32,218 nucleotides of DNA from Kordia jejudonensis (lineage in GTDB: Bacteria; Bacteroidota; Bacteroidia; Flavobacteriales; Flavobacteriaceae): the NCBI RefSeq assembly GCF_001005315.1, contig NZ_LBMG01000057.1:1-32218 (forward strand), written 5' to 3'. The translations under genes were made by a program, and so were the position numbers. Below the pieces are notes generated by a model. It ran no database searches, was not told the origin of the DNA, and saw nothing but the letters and a program-made list of their open reading frames with translations. Numbering within the stretch: the first letter of the stretch is position 1; each line of letters begins with the position of its first letter. Below, in pieces: positions 1 to 5,860 of the stretch.

Positions 1-21
1 TCGGAAGATTTTTTCTTCCGA
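1..21 (-). terminator. Hairpin at window edge, possible terminator of the precursor peptide gene
   Basis: A perfect 8-bp inverted repeat (TCGGAAGA / TCTTCCGA) with a 5-nt T loop lies 36 bp past the stop of the minus-strand peptide gene at 58-279. Position and stem suggest a rho-independent terminator, but the U tract that would follow on the minus strand lies outside the window, so this stays tentative. Confidence 0.45.
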
Positions 22-57
22 CCATGACTGACCGAAGTTCGCCTAAATGATAAAACA

Positions 58-279
58 TTAGCAATCTGAAGTAAGAATGTAACATTCAAGTTGTCGAGTT
101 TCACAAACAATATGAGAATCTCCTGTTGGAATATTGCAAATAAAAGGGTCAAATGTGAAACATAAACCTGTAAGTCCTGGTGGCGGTGGCGGTGGCGGTG
201 GCATGCCTCCTTTTGCACGATCGAGTTTAGAAACAGATGTTTTGTTTAATCGTAAAGATGTAAGATTCTTTTTTTTCAT
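58..279 (-). CDS. Orphan RiPP-type precursor peptide, polyproline and Cys-rich core
   Basis: A 73-residue peptide with an N-terminal leader (residues 1-25) that begins MKKKNLTSLRLNKTSVSKLD and ends in a double glycine at 24-25. This is the pattern of Bacteroidetes class I lanthipeptide / 'natural product precursor' leaders. The core starts with eight prolines (27-34) and holds five cysteines at 40, 48, 59, 66 and 73 with several Ser/Thr, so thioether or disulfide formation is conceivable. The prolines come from a GGTGGC-type hexamer run on the plus strand, which may be slippage-prone. No lanthionine synthetase, protease or exporter lies in the visible neighbourhood. The precursor class is known from family knowledge; modification and product are unknown. 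Confidence 0.7.
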   Translation of the reverse strand: MKKKNLTSLRLNKTSVSKLDRAKGGMPPPPPPPPGLTGLCFTFDPFICNIPTGDSHIVCETRQLECYILTSDC

Positions 280-369
280 GATTAAATAGTTTAAGAATTA
301 ATAAAGAACAATCATATGAAATTAAAATTTGAAACCTCTACGGAAAACCCGTAATTAATATTTAAATGT

Positions 370-456
370 ATGAATATTTATACCATAAAAGAAGAACAGG
401 TTGATAGGTATGTTACACGCTAAGCCAATAGAAATATTCGCTTAATTGCGAGTATT
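370..456 (+). other. In-frame upstream extension of the next gene, broken by a TAA
   Basis: An ATG at 370 opens MNIYTIKEEQVDRYVTR, then meets TAA at 421-423. The same frame continues without another stop as ANRNIRLIASI into the ATG at 457. The stretch reads like a normal cytoplasmic N-terminus in front of a membrane helix. Either a nonsense change (CAA or AAA to TAA) shortened the gene, or a sequencing error is present, or translation really begins downstream. Confidence 0.5.
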
Positions 457-909
457 ATGTCGGTCGTGATATTGCTTTTATTCATGTTTACCTATAGTTA
501 CGGTGTGCACGACATCATTATGCTTCCGTTTACGATTATGATGACGGTAATTATCTTGTTTATTTACTTACTTTCATTCAATCAAATTGGAAATATTGCC
601 CAAAAAACTACGTTTCATATCTCTGAAACAAAAGTTGAAAAATTAGTCGCTAATGGAGAATTAAATCTTGCTAATCAGTTTGTAAATGCGCGAAATGAAG
701 CACGGTATGGCGCAAAAACGGATCAATCATTTCTTGTGAGCGAAATTGAATCAACCATTATAAAACCAACTGAAATTATCATTAAAAGTTACGATTATAA
801 TTTTTTTAATTCGAATGGAAAAATTATAATTCCGCAAGAAATACATGATTTTCAAACGGTAAAAGACTTCATTACAACGCATGCAGCTGCATTTAAGCTT
901 GAGGAATAA
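457..909 (+). CDS. Two-helix membrane protein, YcxB-like C-terminal domain
   Basis: From ATG 457 this encodes 150 residues: two hydrophobic helices (about 2-18 and 21-43), then a soluble domain of about 105 residues ending in a pattern (KSYDYNFFNSNGKIIIPQEI) like the C-terminal strand-helix part of YcxB-like / bacterial PH-like proteins. The 457 start leaves almost nothing before the first helix, whereas the frame extends upstream to ATG 370 apart from one TAA, so this may be a truncated or decaying gene. No biochemical role can be assigned; a membrane location is likely. It lies upstream of a lipoprotein gene on the same strand. Confidence 0.6.
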   Translation: MSVVILLLFMFTYSYGVHDIIMLPFTIMMTVIILFIYLLSFNQIGNIAQKTTFHISETKVEKLVANGELNLANQFVNARNEARYGAKTDQSFLVSEIESTIIKPTEIIIKSYDYNFFNSNGKIIIPQEIHDFQTVKDFITTHAAAFKLEE

Positions 910-910
910 T

Positions 911-1015
911 ATGCGGATTGCTGTTAAAATTATCCTAAGAATATACCTTTATATAGCGTTAGGTAATCGGTTTTCAATATATTTGAATCTTGAAATTTTC
1001 AAACACACACAATGA
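911..1015 (+). CDS. Possible 34-residue hydrophobic small ORF
   Basis: An ATG immediately after the stop of the previous gene opens a 34-residue frame (begins MRIAVKIILRIYLYIALGNR) whose TGA overlaps the ATG of the following lipoprotein as ATGA. The tight junctions on both sides would fit translational coupling, and the peptide is basic and hydrophobic. At this length the frame may be chance; no homologue is recognised. Confidence 0.25.
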   Translation: MRIAVKIILRIYLYIALGNRFSIYLNLEIFKHTQ

Positions 1016-1539
1016 AAAAAATATACTCTATTTTTACGCTTTTGATCATGACTGCAATCATATTAACGTCATGTCAACAATCGAAAAAGTTAGCTTCTTC
1101 TGACGAAATTGGCACGTATGCATTTAATGTGTTGACAAATTTAGAAAGTCTGTCTGAAAACGAATATATCAATCGTTTTTACACTTTTGAAGAATTGAAA
1201 TCGTATGTACTAGCTCATCCAGATGAGTTTGGAAAAGAGTTTTTAGAAAATTACAAAGTGATCACTAAGAAAGATTTCAATAGTAGACTTATTGCAGATT
1301 ACAACAAACTTCAACAAGAAGGAACTACTTTTCAAATTGACTGGAGCGAAATTGAGCCTGTAAATTATCAATATTGGCCAAGAGCTACCAATGGTGTTCA
1401 AAGCATGAAAGGCGATTTGTTTTTTACACACAATAAAAAAGCCTACAAAGTAACTGTGACTGCTTTTAAAGCGGGAACTGATTTTTATGTCACAAAAATT
1501 AATGATTTTTCTGCGGTAAAAGAACAGGCTAAAAAATAG
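1012..1539 (+). CDS. Putative lipoprotein of unknown function
   Basis: A 175-residue protein with a lipoprotein signal peptide: basic start (MKK), hydrophobic stretch, and the lipobox LTSC with Cys21 as the predicted lipidated residue. The mature part is hydrophilic with no recognised domain; it has regularly spaced aromatics and may be a small alpha/beta fold. It would sit at the cell envelope after Lgt/Lsp processing. It ends two bases before the convergent LOG gene, with no clear terminator between them. Function unknown. Confidence 0.75.
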   Translation: MKKIYSIFTLLIMTAIILTSCQQSKKLASSDEIGTYAFNVLTNLESLSENEYINRFYTFEELKSYVLAHPDEFGKEFLENYKVITKKDFNSRLIADYNKLQQEGTTFQIDWSEIEPVNYQYWPRATNGVQSMKGDLFFTHNKKAYKVTVTAFKAGTDFYVTKINDFSAVKEQAKK

Positions 1540-1540
1540 T

Positions 1541-2110
1541 TTATTTTAAATATTTTGATGTGACTTTCGGAACAAAATTCTGCATTCGATCTAGCAATCG
1601 TGTACTATCTGTTTCTATGATGAGCATGTCAAAGTTCTTTTCTTTGAGTAAACCTTTTTTCATCATGGTGTGCATCATTGCAATCAGTTCATCATAATAA
1701 CCGTTACTATTCAAAATTGCCACAGGATGTTTCATTTGTCCCAATTGCAATGCCGTAATGACTTCAAAAAGTTCTTCCATCGTGCCAAATCCACCTGGAA
1801 GCGCAATAAAACCTTCGGCTAGATCAATCATTTTCATCTTGCGTTCTACCATAGTTTTTGTGGTGTGCAACTCCGAAATACCAAGATGTGCTACTTCCCT
1901 ACTTTTTAGAAATTCAGGAATAATTCCAATAACTGTTCCGCCATTTTCTAATACAGTATTTGCGACAACGCCCATAATACCAACTTGCGAACCGCCATAA
2001 ATCAAGGTTATATTCTTTGTGGCTAACGCTTTTCCAAGTTCGCGTGCATCCGTTACAATTTTGTCATCATTTCCTAAACTGCTTCCGCAATATACTGCTA
2101 TACTTTTCAT
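1541..2110 (-). CDS. LOG-family (TIGR00730) nucleotide phosphoribohydrolase-like protein
   Basis: A 189-residue Rossmann-fold protein starting MKSIAVYCGSSLGND, the usual start of TIGR00730/LOG proteins. It carries GGSQVGIMGVVA (about 41-52) and the family signature PGGFGTMEELFE (about 97-108), whose Arg/Glu region binds and hydrolyses nucleoside 5'-monophosphates to a free base plus ribose 5-phosphate. In bacteria such enzymes act in nucleotide salvage or cytokinin-like chemistry; the substrate is not readable here. The ATG at 2108-2110 is chosen because the frame upstream is only the TTTTGGG array, which would add a meaningless PKTQN repeat. The array begins one base before the start codon, so the native promoter must lie more than 500 bp away or inside the repeat. 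Confidence 0.88.
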   Translation of the reverse strand: MKSIAVYCGSSLGNDDKIVTDARELGKALATKNITLIYGGSQVGIMGVVANTVLENGGTVIGIIPEFLKSREVAHLGISELHTTKTMVERKMKMIDLAEGFIALPGGFGTMEELFEVITALQLGQMKHPVAILNSNGYYDELIAMMHTMMKKGLLKEKNFDMLIIETDSTRLLDRMQNFVPKVTSKYLK

Positions 2111-2111
2111 T

Positions 2112-2633
2112 TTTTGGGTTTTGGGTTTTGGGTTTTGGGTTTTGGGTTTTGGGTTTTGGGTTTTGGGTTTTGGGTTTTGGGTTTTGGGTTTTGGGTTTTG
2201 GGTTTTGGGTTTTGGGTTTTGGGTTTTGGGTTTTGGGTTTTGGGTTTTGGGTTTTGGGTTTTGGGTTTTGGGTTTTGGGTTTTGGGTTTTGGGTTTTGGG
2301 TTTTGGGTTTTGGGTTTTGGGTTTTGGGTTTTGGGTTTTGGGTTTTGGGTTTTGGGTTTTGGGTTTTGGGTTTTGGGTTTTGGGTTTTGGGTTTTGGGTT
2401 TTGGGTTTTGGGTTTTGGGTTTTGGGTTTTGGGTTTTGGGTTTTGGGTTTTGGGTTTTGGGTTTTGGGTTTTGGGTTTTGGGTTTTGGGTTTTGGGTTTT
2501 GGGTTTTGGGTTTTGGGTTTTGGGTTTTGGGTTTTGGGTTTTGGGTTTTGGGTTTTGGGTTTTGGGTTTTGGGTTTTGGGTTTTGGGTTTTGGGTTTTGG
2601 GTTTTGGGTTTTGGGTTTTGGGTTTTGGGTTTT
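2112..2633 (+). repeat. (TTTTGGG)74 perfect heptanucleotide array
   Basis: Positions 2112-2629 are 74 uninterrupted copies of TTTTGGG, followed by TTTT. The phase was checked at each 60-base line and no unit deviates. The plus strand therefore carries 74 GGG tracts with T4 loops, strong G-quadruplex potential, and this strand is the template for the LOG gene starting at 2110. A 7-bp unit leaves all frames open on both strands, which creates large spurious ORFs. Perfect homogeneity implies recent expansion or active homogenisation. Confidence 0.97.
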
Positions 2634-2713
2634 AAAAATGTTAGTTCTAAATGTTTCATCCAAATGCAAACTACTAAACTTATAAACACAGAAGCTGCCT
2701 TTATTGCTCTTTG
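2634..2713 (+). repeat. 80-bp composite-repeat core, copy 1
   Basis: This 80-bp segment recurs at 3919-3998 with 78/80 identity; both differences are G/A. It joins the TTTTGGG array to the TTCTATG array. It has no credible coding content. On the minus strand it contains TAAGTTTA, one base from the Bacteroidetes -7 box, so it could carry promoter activity toward the LOG gene, but no -33 element is evident. Confidence 0.9.
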
Positions 2714-2769
2714 TTCTATGTTCTTTGTCCTATGTTCTATGTTCTATGTTCTATGTTCTATGTTCTATG
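2714..2769 (+). repeat. TTCTATG heptamer array, 8 units
   Basis: Eight 7-bp units: six perfect TTCTATG plus TTCTTTG and TCCTATG. The matching array in the second composite (3999-4012) has only two units, so the tract varies in copy number between otherwise near-identical loci. Confidence 0.92.
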
Positions 2770-2833
2770 TTTAATTGAAACTAATAATTTTACATTCAGC
2801 ATTTAACATTCAACATTTATAATTTCAAAATTC
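2770..2833 (+). repeat. Anchor TTTAATTGAAACTAAT plus CATTCAA-type units
   Basis: The anchor (2770-2785) is followed by three CATTCAA-like units and the tail CATTTATAATTTCAAA. The same order, with two units, occurs at 4013-4069, and the anchor recurs at 2888-2903. The tail also recurs at 26818-26833 beside another heptamer array. Confidence 0.85.
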
Positions 2834-2887
2834 GTTATTCGTTATTCGTTATTCTATATTCTTTGTTATTTGTTATTTGTTATTTGT
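2834..2887 (+). repeat. GTTATTC and TTATTTG heptamer arrays
   Basis: Three GTTATTC units (2834-2854), a short variant stretch, then about three TTATTTG-type units lead into the second anchor copy. The second composite locus lacks this block, so locus 1 looks like an extended form. The TTATTCG phase of the same unit recurs at 17973-18007. Confidence 0.85.
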
Positions 2888-2965
2888 TTAATTGAAACTA
2901 ATCTTTTTTCATTCAACATTCAACATTCAACATTCAGCATTCAACATTCAACATTCAACATTTAA
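2888..2965 (+). repeat. Second anchor and CATTCAA array, 8 units
   Basis: The anchor TTTAATTGAAACTAAT (2888-2903) precedes eight 7-bp units at 2910-2965: six CATTCAA, one CATTCAG, one CATTTAA. The array ends three bases before the prmC stop codon, so prmC is bordered by heptamer arrays at both ends. Confidence 0.9.
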
Positions 2966-2968
2966 AAT

Positions 2969-3841
2969 TTAAAAAGTTCCTCTTAACATTCGGTCAACGC
3001 CAAAAATATCTTTGCGCAATTCAACAGCTGTATATTCTTTATTTTTCAATAGTGAAACCATTTCTTTCCCTAAGTATTGATTGATTTCAAAGAATAAATT
3101 TCCACTAGATTGTAAGTTCGCTTTCGCGAGATCGGCTATTTTGTCGTAAAATACCAACGGGTTTTCATCTTCTACAAATAACGCAGAATCAGGCTCGTAT
3201 GCCAATACGTTTTTCTGCATCATTTCTTTTTCTAAATTTCGCACATATGGCGGATTGGACACAATGATGTCAAATGATGTTGGGTTTTCTTTGCTGAAAT
3301 TCAAATCTGTAAGTTGTAAAACATCCGCTTGTACAAACTGAATCTCAACTTGAATGATTTCAGCATTTTTCTGAGCAATTTGTAACGCTTCCGCAGAAAT
3401 ATCTATGGCGGTAATTTCCGCATTGGGAAGATTCTTTTTCAACGCAATCGGAATGCAACCGCTTCCTGTGCCAATGTCTAAAATTCGAAGCTTTCGCGTG
3501 ATTGCATCATTTTGTACTGTATCTAAAATCCATTGTACCAATTCTTCTGTTTCTGGTCGTGGAATTAGTGTATGTTCATTTACACAAAATTCCAATCCAA
3601 AAAAATGTGTTTTCCCTAATATATGTTGAATTGGTTTCTCCAGTTTCAATTCGCTCAAAGCGGCAAACATTGGAGTTTCTTGCTCTTTCGTGATCGTATA
3701 TTCAGGATCTAACGCCAAGGTAAAACGTACCAAACCAAAATAGGCTTCCGTCAACATGAAAAAGAAACTGTCTACTTCGTTTTTTCCGTAGATTTCATCT
3801 AATTCTTTGTGAAATATGCTTTGTATATCTTTTAATCGCAA
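2969..3841 (-). CDS. prmC: Peptide chain release factor N5-glutamine methyltransferase
   Basis: A 290-residue PrmC/HemK protein, which uses S-adenosylmethionine to methylate the GGQ glutamine of release factors RF1/RF2 in the cytoplasm. Residues 1-90 form the helical substrate domain. The Rossmann methyltransferase domain shows LDIGTGSGCIPIAL (about 121-134, SAM binding) and the hallmark catalytic NPPYV (about 196-200). Length and N-terminus (RLKDIQSIFHKEL) match flavobacterial PrmC. The start codon is TTG at 3839-3841: no ATG lies between it and an in-frame TAA at 3875-3877 within the array, and the next internal Met is too far in. The repeat array abuts this TTG, which may affect initiation. 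Confidence 0.93.
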   Translation of the reverse strand: MRLKDIQSIFHKELDEIYGKNEVDSFFFMLTEAYFGLVRFTLALDPEYTITKEQETPMFAALSELKLEKPIQHILGKTHFFGLEFCVNEHTLIPRPETEELVQWILDTVQNDAITRKLRILDIGTGSGCIPIALKKNLPNAEITAIDISAEALQIAQKNAEIIQVEIQFVQADVLQLTDLNFSKENPTSFDIIVSNPPYVRNLEKEMMQKNVLAYEPDSALFVEDENPLVFYDKIADLAKANLQSSGNLFFEINQYLGKEMVSLLKNKEYTAVELRKDIFGVDRMLRGTF

Positions 3842-3918
3842 GGGTTTTGGGTTTTGGGTTTTAGGTTTTAGGTTTTAGGTTTTAGGTTTTAGGTTTTAGG
3901 TTTTAGGTTTTAGGTTTT
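3842..3918 (+). repeat. Short heptamer array: TTTTGGG x2, TTTTAGG x8
   Basis: GGG (3842-3844), two TTTTGGG (3845-3858), then eight perfect TTTTAGG (3859-3914) and TTTT. It takes the same place relative to prmC and the 80-bp core as the 74-copy array does for the LOG gene. The shift to a uniform TTTTAGG block indicates that one variant unit spread by slippage or conversion. Confidence 0.95.
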
Positions 3919-3998
3919 AAAAATATTAGTTCTAAATGTTTCATCCAAATGCAAACTACTAAACTTATAAACACAGAAACTGCCTTTATTGCTCTTTG
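3919..3998 (+). repeat. 80-bp composite-repeat core, copy 2
   Basis: Same length and 78/80 identical to 2634-2713, same orientation, again between a TTTTGGG-type array and a TTCTATG array. It shows that the composite is a duplicated unit rather than chance low complexity. Confidence 0.9.
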
Positions 3999-4069
3999 TT
4001 CTATGTTCTATGTTTAGTTGAAACTAATAATTTCACATTCAACATTTAGCATTTATAATTTCAAAATTC
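3999..4069 (+). repeat. Composite repeat tail: TTCTATG x2, anchor, CATTCAA x2
   Basis: Two TTCTATG units (3999-4012), an anchor variant with one change (TTTAGTTGAAACTAAT), two CATTCAA-like units, and the tail ending AAAATTC at 4069. It is collinear with 2714-2833 but with fewer units in each array. From 4070 to the GNAT stop the sequence is ordinary AT-rich spacer. Confidence 0.88.
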
Positions 4070-4134
4070 ATCAAGTTGCTTCAAAGAATACTAAAATCTA
4101 TTACCCAAAAGCAAAGCGACCAAACACCTACAAA

Positions 4135-4614
4135 CTACAACTCCTTCAGCATCCAAACATCACATGAATAATGTCCTGTACTTCCAAGTGGTGCATCCAA
4201 ATGTTGAAATCCGAAGGTTTCATAAATATGAATCGCCGCTTTAAATTTTGGCGAAGATTCAAGGTAACAATGCGTATATCCAAAATCTTTCGCAGCTTGT
4301 AAACATTTAGCAAACAACAATTTACCATAGCCTTTCCCTCTAGTTTTTGGAAAAAAATACATTTTCTGTAATTCGCATACATTGTTTTTATTGTCGCGCA
4401 ATCCTTTTATTCCTCCGCCACCAACAACTTCTCCATCATCTTCTTCAATTACATAGTAAACTTCCCGTTCGCCTTGATATGTTTCAAACATTCTGTCTGT
4501 TTCAGGATCTTCATATGCTGTTCCTACTTTTGGCATACCAAACTCAGGAATAACCAATCGGATGCAGGCTGCCATTGCAGGATTGTCTTTTGGTTGTATT
4601 TCTCTGATAATCAT
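4135..4614 (-). CDS. GNAT family N-acetyltransferase
   Basis: A 159-residue single-domain acetyltransferase. Motif A, which binds the acetyl-CoA pyrophosphate, reads LQKMYFFPKTRGKGYGKLLFAKCL (here about 82-105, with the R-G-K-G-Y-G loop). The C-terminal part, with ESSPKF and a tyrosine in IHIYETFGF, is the usual motif B region. Some family members act on amino acids or small amines; the substrate cannot be told. It starts at ATG 4612-4614 and lies 44 bp after the pentapeptide-repeat gene on the same strand. Confidence 0.88.
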   Translation of the reverse strand: MIIREIQPKDNPAMAACIRLVIPEFGMPKVGTAYEDPETDRMFETYQGEREVYYVIEEDDGEVVGGGGIKGLRDNKNNVCELQKMYFFPKTRGKGYGKLLFAKCLQAAKDFGYTHCYLESSPKFKAAIHIYETFGFQHLDAPLGSTGHYSCDVWMLKEL

Positions 4615-4658
4615 ATTTCTATAATTGAAAGATTAAAAATTTAATGATTGAAATCGTC

Positions 4659-5231
4659 TTAACTTATTTTTATATCATAATTTGCTAACAATCCGTGAAT
4701 TTCAGCACGTGAAAATATTGCTTTTTTGAGTTGATTCAAACTAGGATTGATTGTATAATTATACGCCGTACTCAAATCGGCTTTTTCTAAATTAGTATTT
4801 TCAAAAATTGCGCCTTTCAAATTACAATCATCAAAAATAGAATTTTCTACATTCGTTCCTGTAAAATCTACATTTTGCAAGTTAGATGCTCTAAATGTCG
4901 TTTGCTTTATTGTCAAATGTGCAAAAGACGCCAATTCTAAGATACAGTCTTGAAATATTGCCGAAAACATAAAATCATTGCACACACTAAAATCTACGCC
5001 AAGTAACTTACAATTCACAAAATTAACTTCGGTAAATGTTGTGCTTTTTACTTTAGCATTCGTAAAATCACAGGTATCAAAAGTGCATTCTAAAAATGTC
5101 ATGGCTGTTACATACACGTCTTCAAACTTGCAATTTATAAACGTACAATTGTCGTATTCTCCTTTCGGAAATGTACGTTGCGTATAATCAATCGCTTTAA
5201 AAACTTGATCTTGATAGAATTCTTGACTCAT
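4659..5231 (-). CDS. Pentapeptide repeat protein
   Basis: A 190-residue protein made largely of A(D/N)LXX-like pentapeptides with F at the central position (for example CTFIN, CKFED, CDFTN, VNFVN, VDFTG, CNLKG, TNLEK). These fold into a right-handed quadrilateral beta-helix. The C-terminus (FSRAEIHGLLANYDIKI) resembles the closing helix region of McbG/Qnr-like members, some of which mimic DNA and protect gyrase. That role is only an inference; many pentapeptide proteins have no known function. No signal peptide, so cytoplasmic. It is divergent from the lipoprotein gene at 5399. Confidence 0.88.
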   Translation of the reverse strand: MSQEFYQDQVFKAIDYTQRTFPKGEYDNCTFINCKFEDVYVTAMTFLECTFDTCDFTNAKVKSTTFTEVNFVNCKLLGVDFSVCNDFMFSAIFQDCILELASFAHLTIKQTTFRASNLQNVDFTGTNVENSIFDDCNLKGAIFENTNLEKADLSTAYNYTINPSLNQLKKAIFSRAEIHGLLANYDIKIS

Positions 5232-5398
5232 TTTATGTTCGCTTCAGATAGAAATTATGTAGTTTTGTGATGCTGTGAAGATAGTAAATTTAGTTATTTG
5301 TTACGCGTTGTTTATTGTTCGTTTTTATGAAGATAAACGTTCCTAAACCAAACTTGATTTAGTTTTTCGCGACAGCAAGATTTAATACCATATATATT

Positions 5399-5860
5399 AT
5401 GAAAAAACTCATCTTTATTCCATTATTATTGTTGCTTTTCAACTGTGATGTGAAAAAAAAGCCATTATTTGTCGCTATTGAAAATGTAAAAGTTAATAAG
5501 GCAACGCTGATCAATGTTGAATTGACTGCGGAAGCTGTGTTTTTTAATCAAAATGATATTGGTGGCTCCTTAAAAAGCGATAATATTAAGGTATATGTAG
5601 ATGATGCATTTATTGCTGATGTAAGTTCAGAATCGTTTCCTGTGCCTGCCAATGGAAACTTTTCAATTCCGCTAAAAGTGGTTGTTCCGTTGAATGAAAT
5701 TTTTGAAAATAATAAAAACGGATTGCTAGAAGGCATCTTAAAAGCTGCACAACAACAGAAAATGACCATTAGTTATAAAGGAACAATTACCTACACAGCT
5801 TTGGGCTTTTCATATGATTATAAAGTAGATCAATCACAAGAAGTACAAGTAAAATTATAG
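5399..5860 (+). CDS. LEA14-like lipoprotein
   Basis: A 153-residue protein with a short lipoprotein signal (MKKLIFIPLLLLLFNC, Cys16 lipidated) and a single beta-sandwich of the LEA type 2 / water-stress-hypersensitive-response kind: alternating strands such as VKVNKATLINVELTAEAVFFN and a 'NFSIPLKVVVPL' strand. Such proteins are envelope lipoproteins of unknown role in Bacteroidetes. Its TAG stop overlaps the GTG start of ribD (TAGTG), so it probably heads the operon running to 9003. Confidence 0.8.
   Translation: MKKLIFIPLLLLLFNCDVKKKPLFVAIENVKVNKATLINVELTAEAVFFNQNDIGGSLKSDNIKVYVDDAFIADVSSESFPVPANGNFSIPLKVVVPLNEIFENNKNGLLEGILKAAQQQKMTISYKGTITYTALGFSYDYKVDQSQEVQVKL

Noticed and set aside
2112-2633. 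Telomere of a linear replicon
   Set aside because: The array lies inside the sequence with ordinary chromosomal genes on both sides; only the unit resembles telomere repeats.
1541-2689. A 382-residue protein with a long PKTQN repeat fused to the LOG domain
   Set aside because: The repeat is the reading of a 7-bp DNA array that is open in every frame; the LOG family starts at the Met encoded at 2108-2110, and the upstream start would be a GTG within the 80-bp repeat core.
2017-2774. Long plus-strand ORFs with FWVLGFG repeats
   Set aside because: They are translations of the same TTTTGGG array, equally open in other frames, and the flanking parts are antisense to the LOG gene.
2112-4069. CRISPR array
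   Set aside because: Units are 7 bp and directly adjacent, with no spacers of 30 bp or cas genes.
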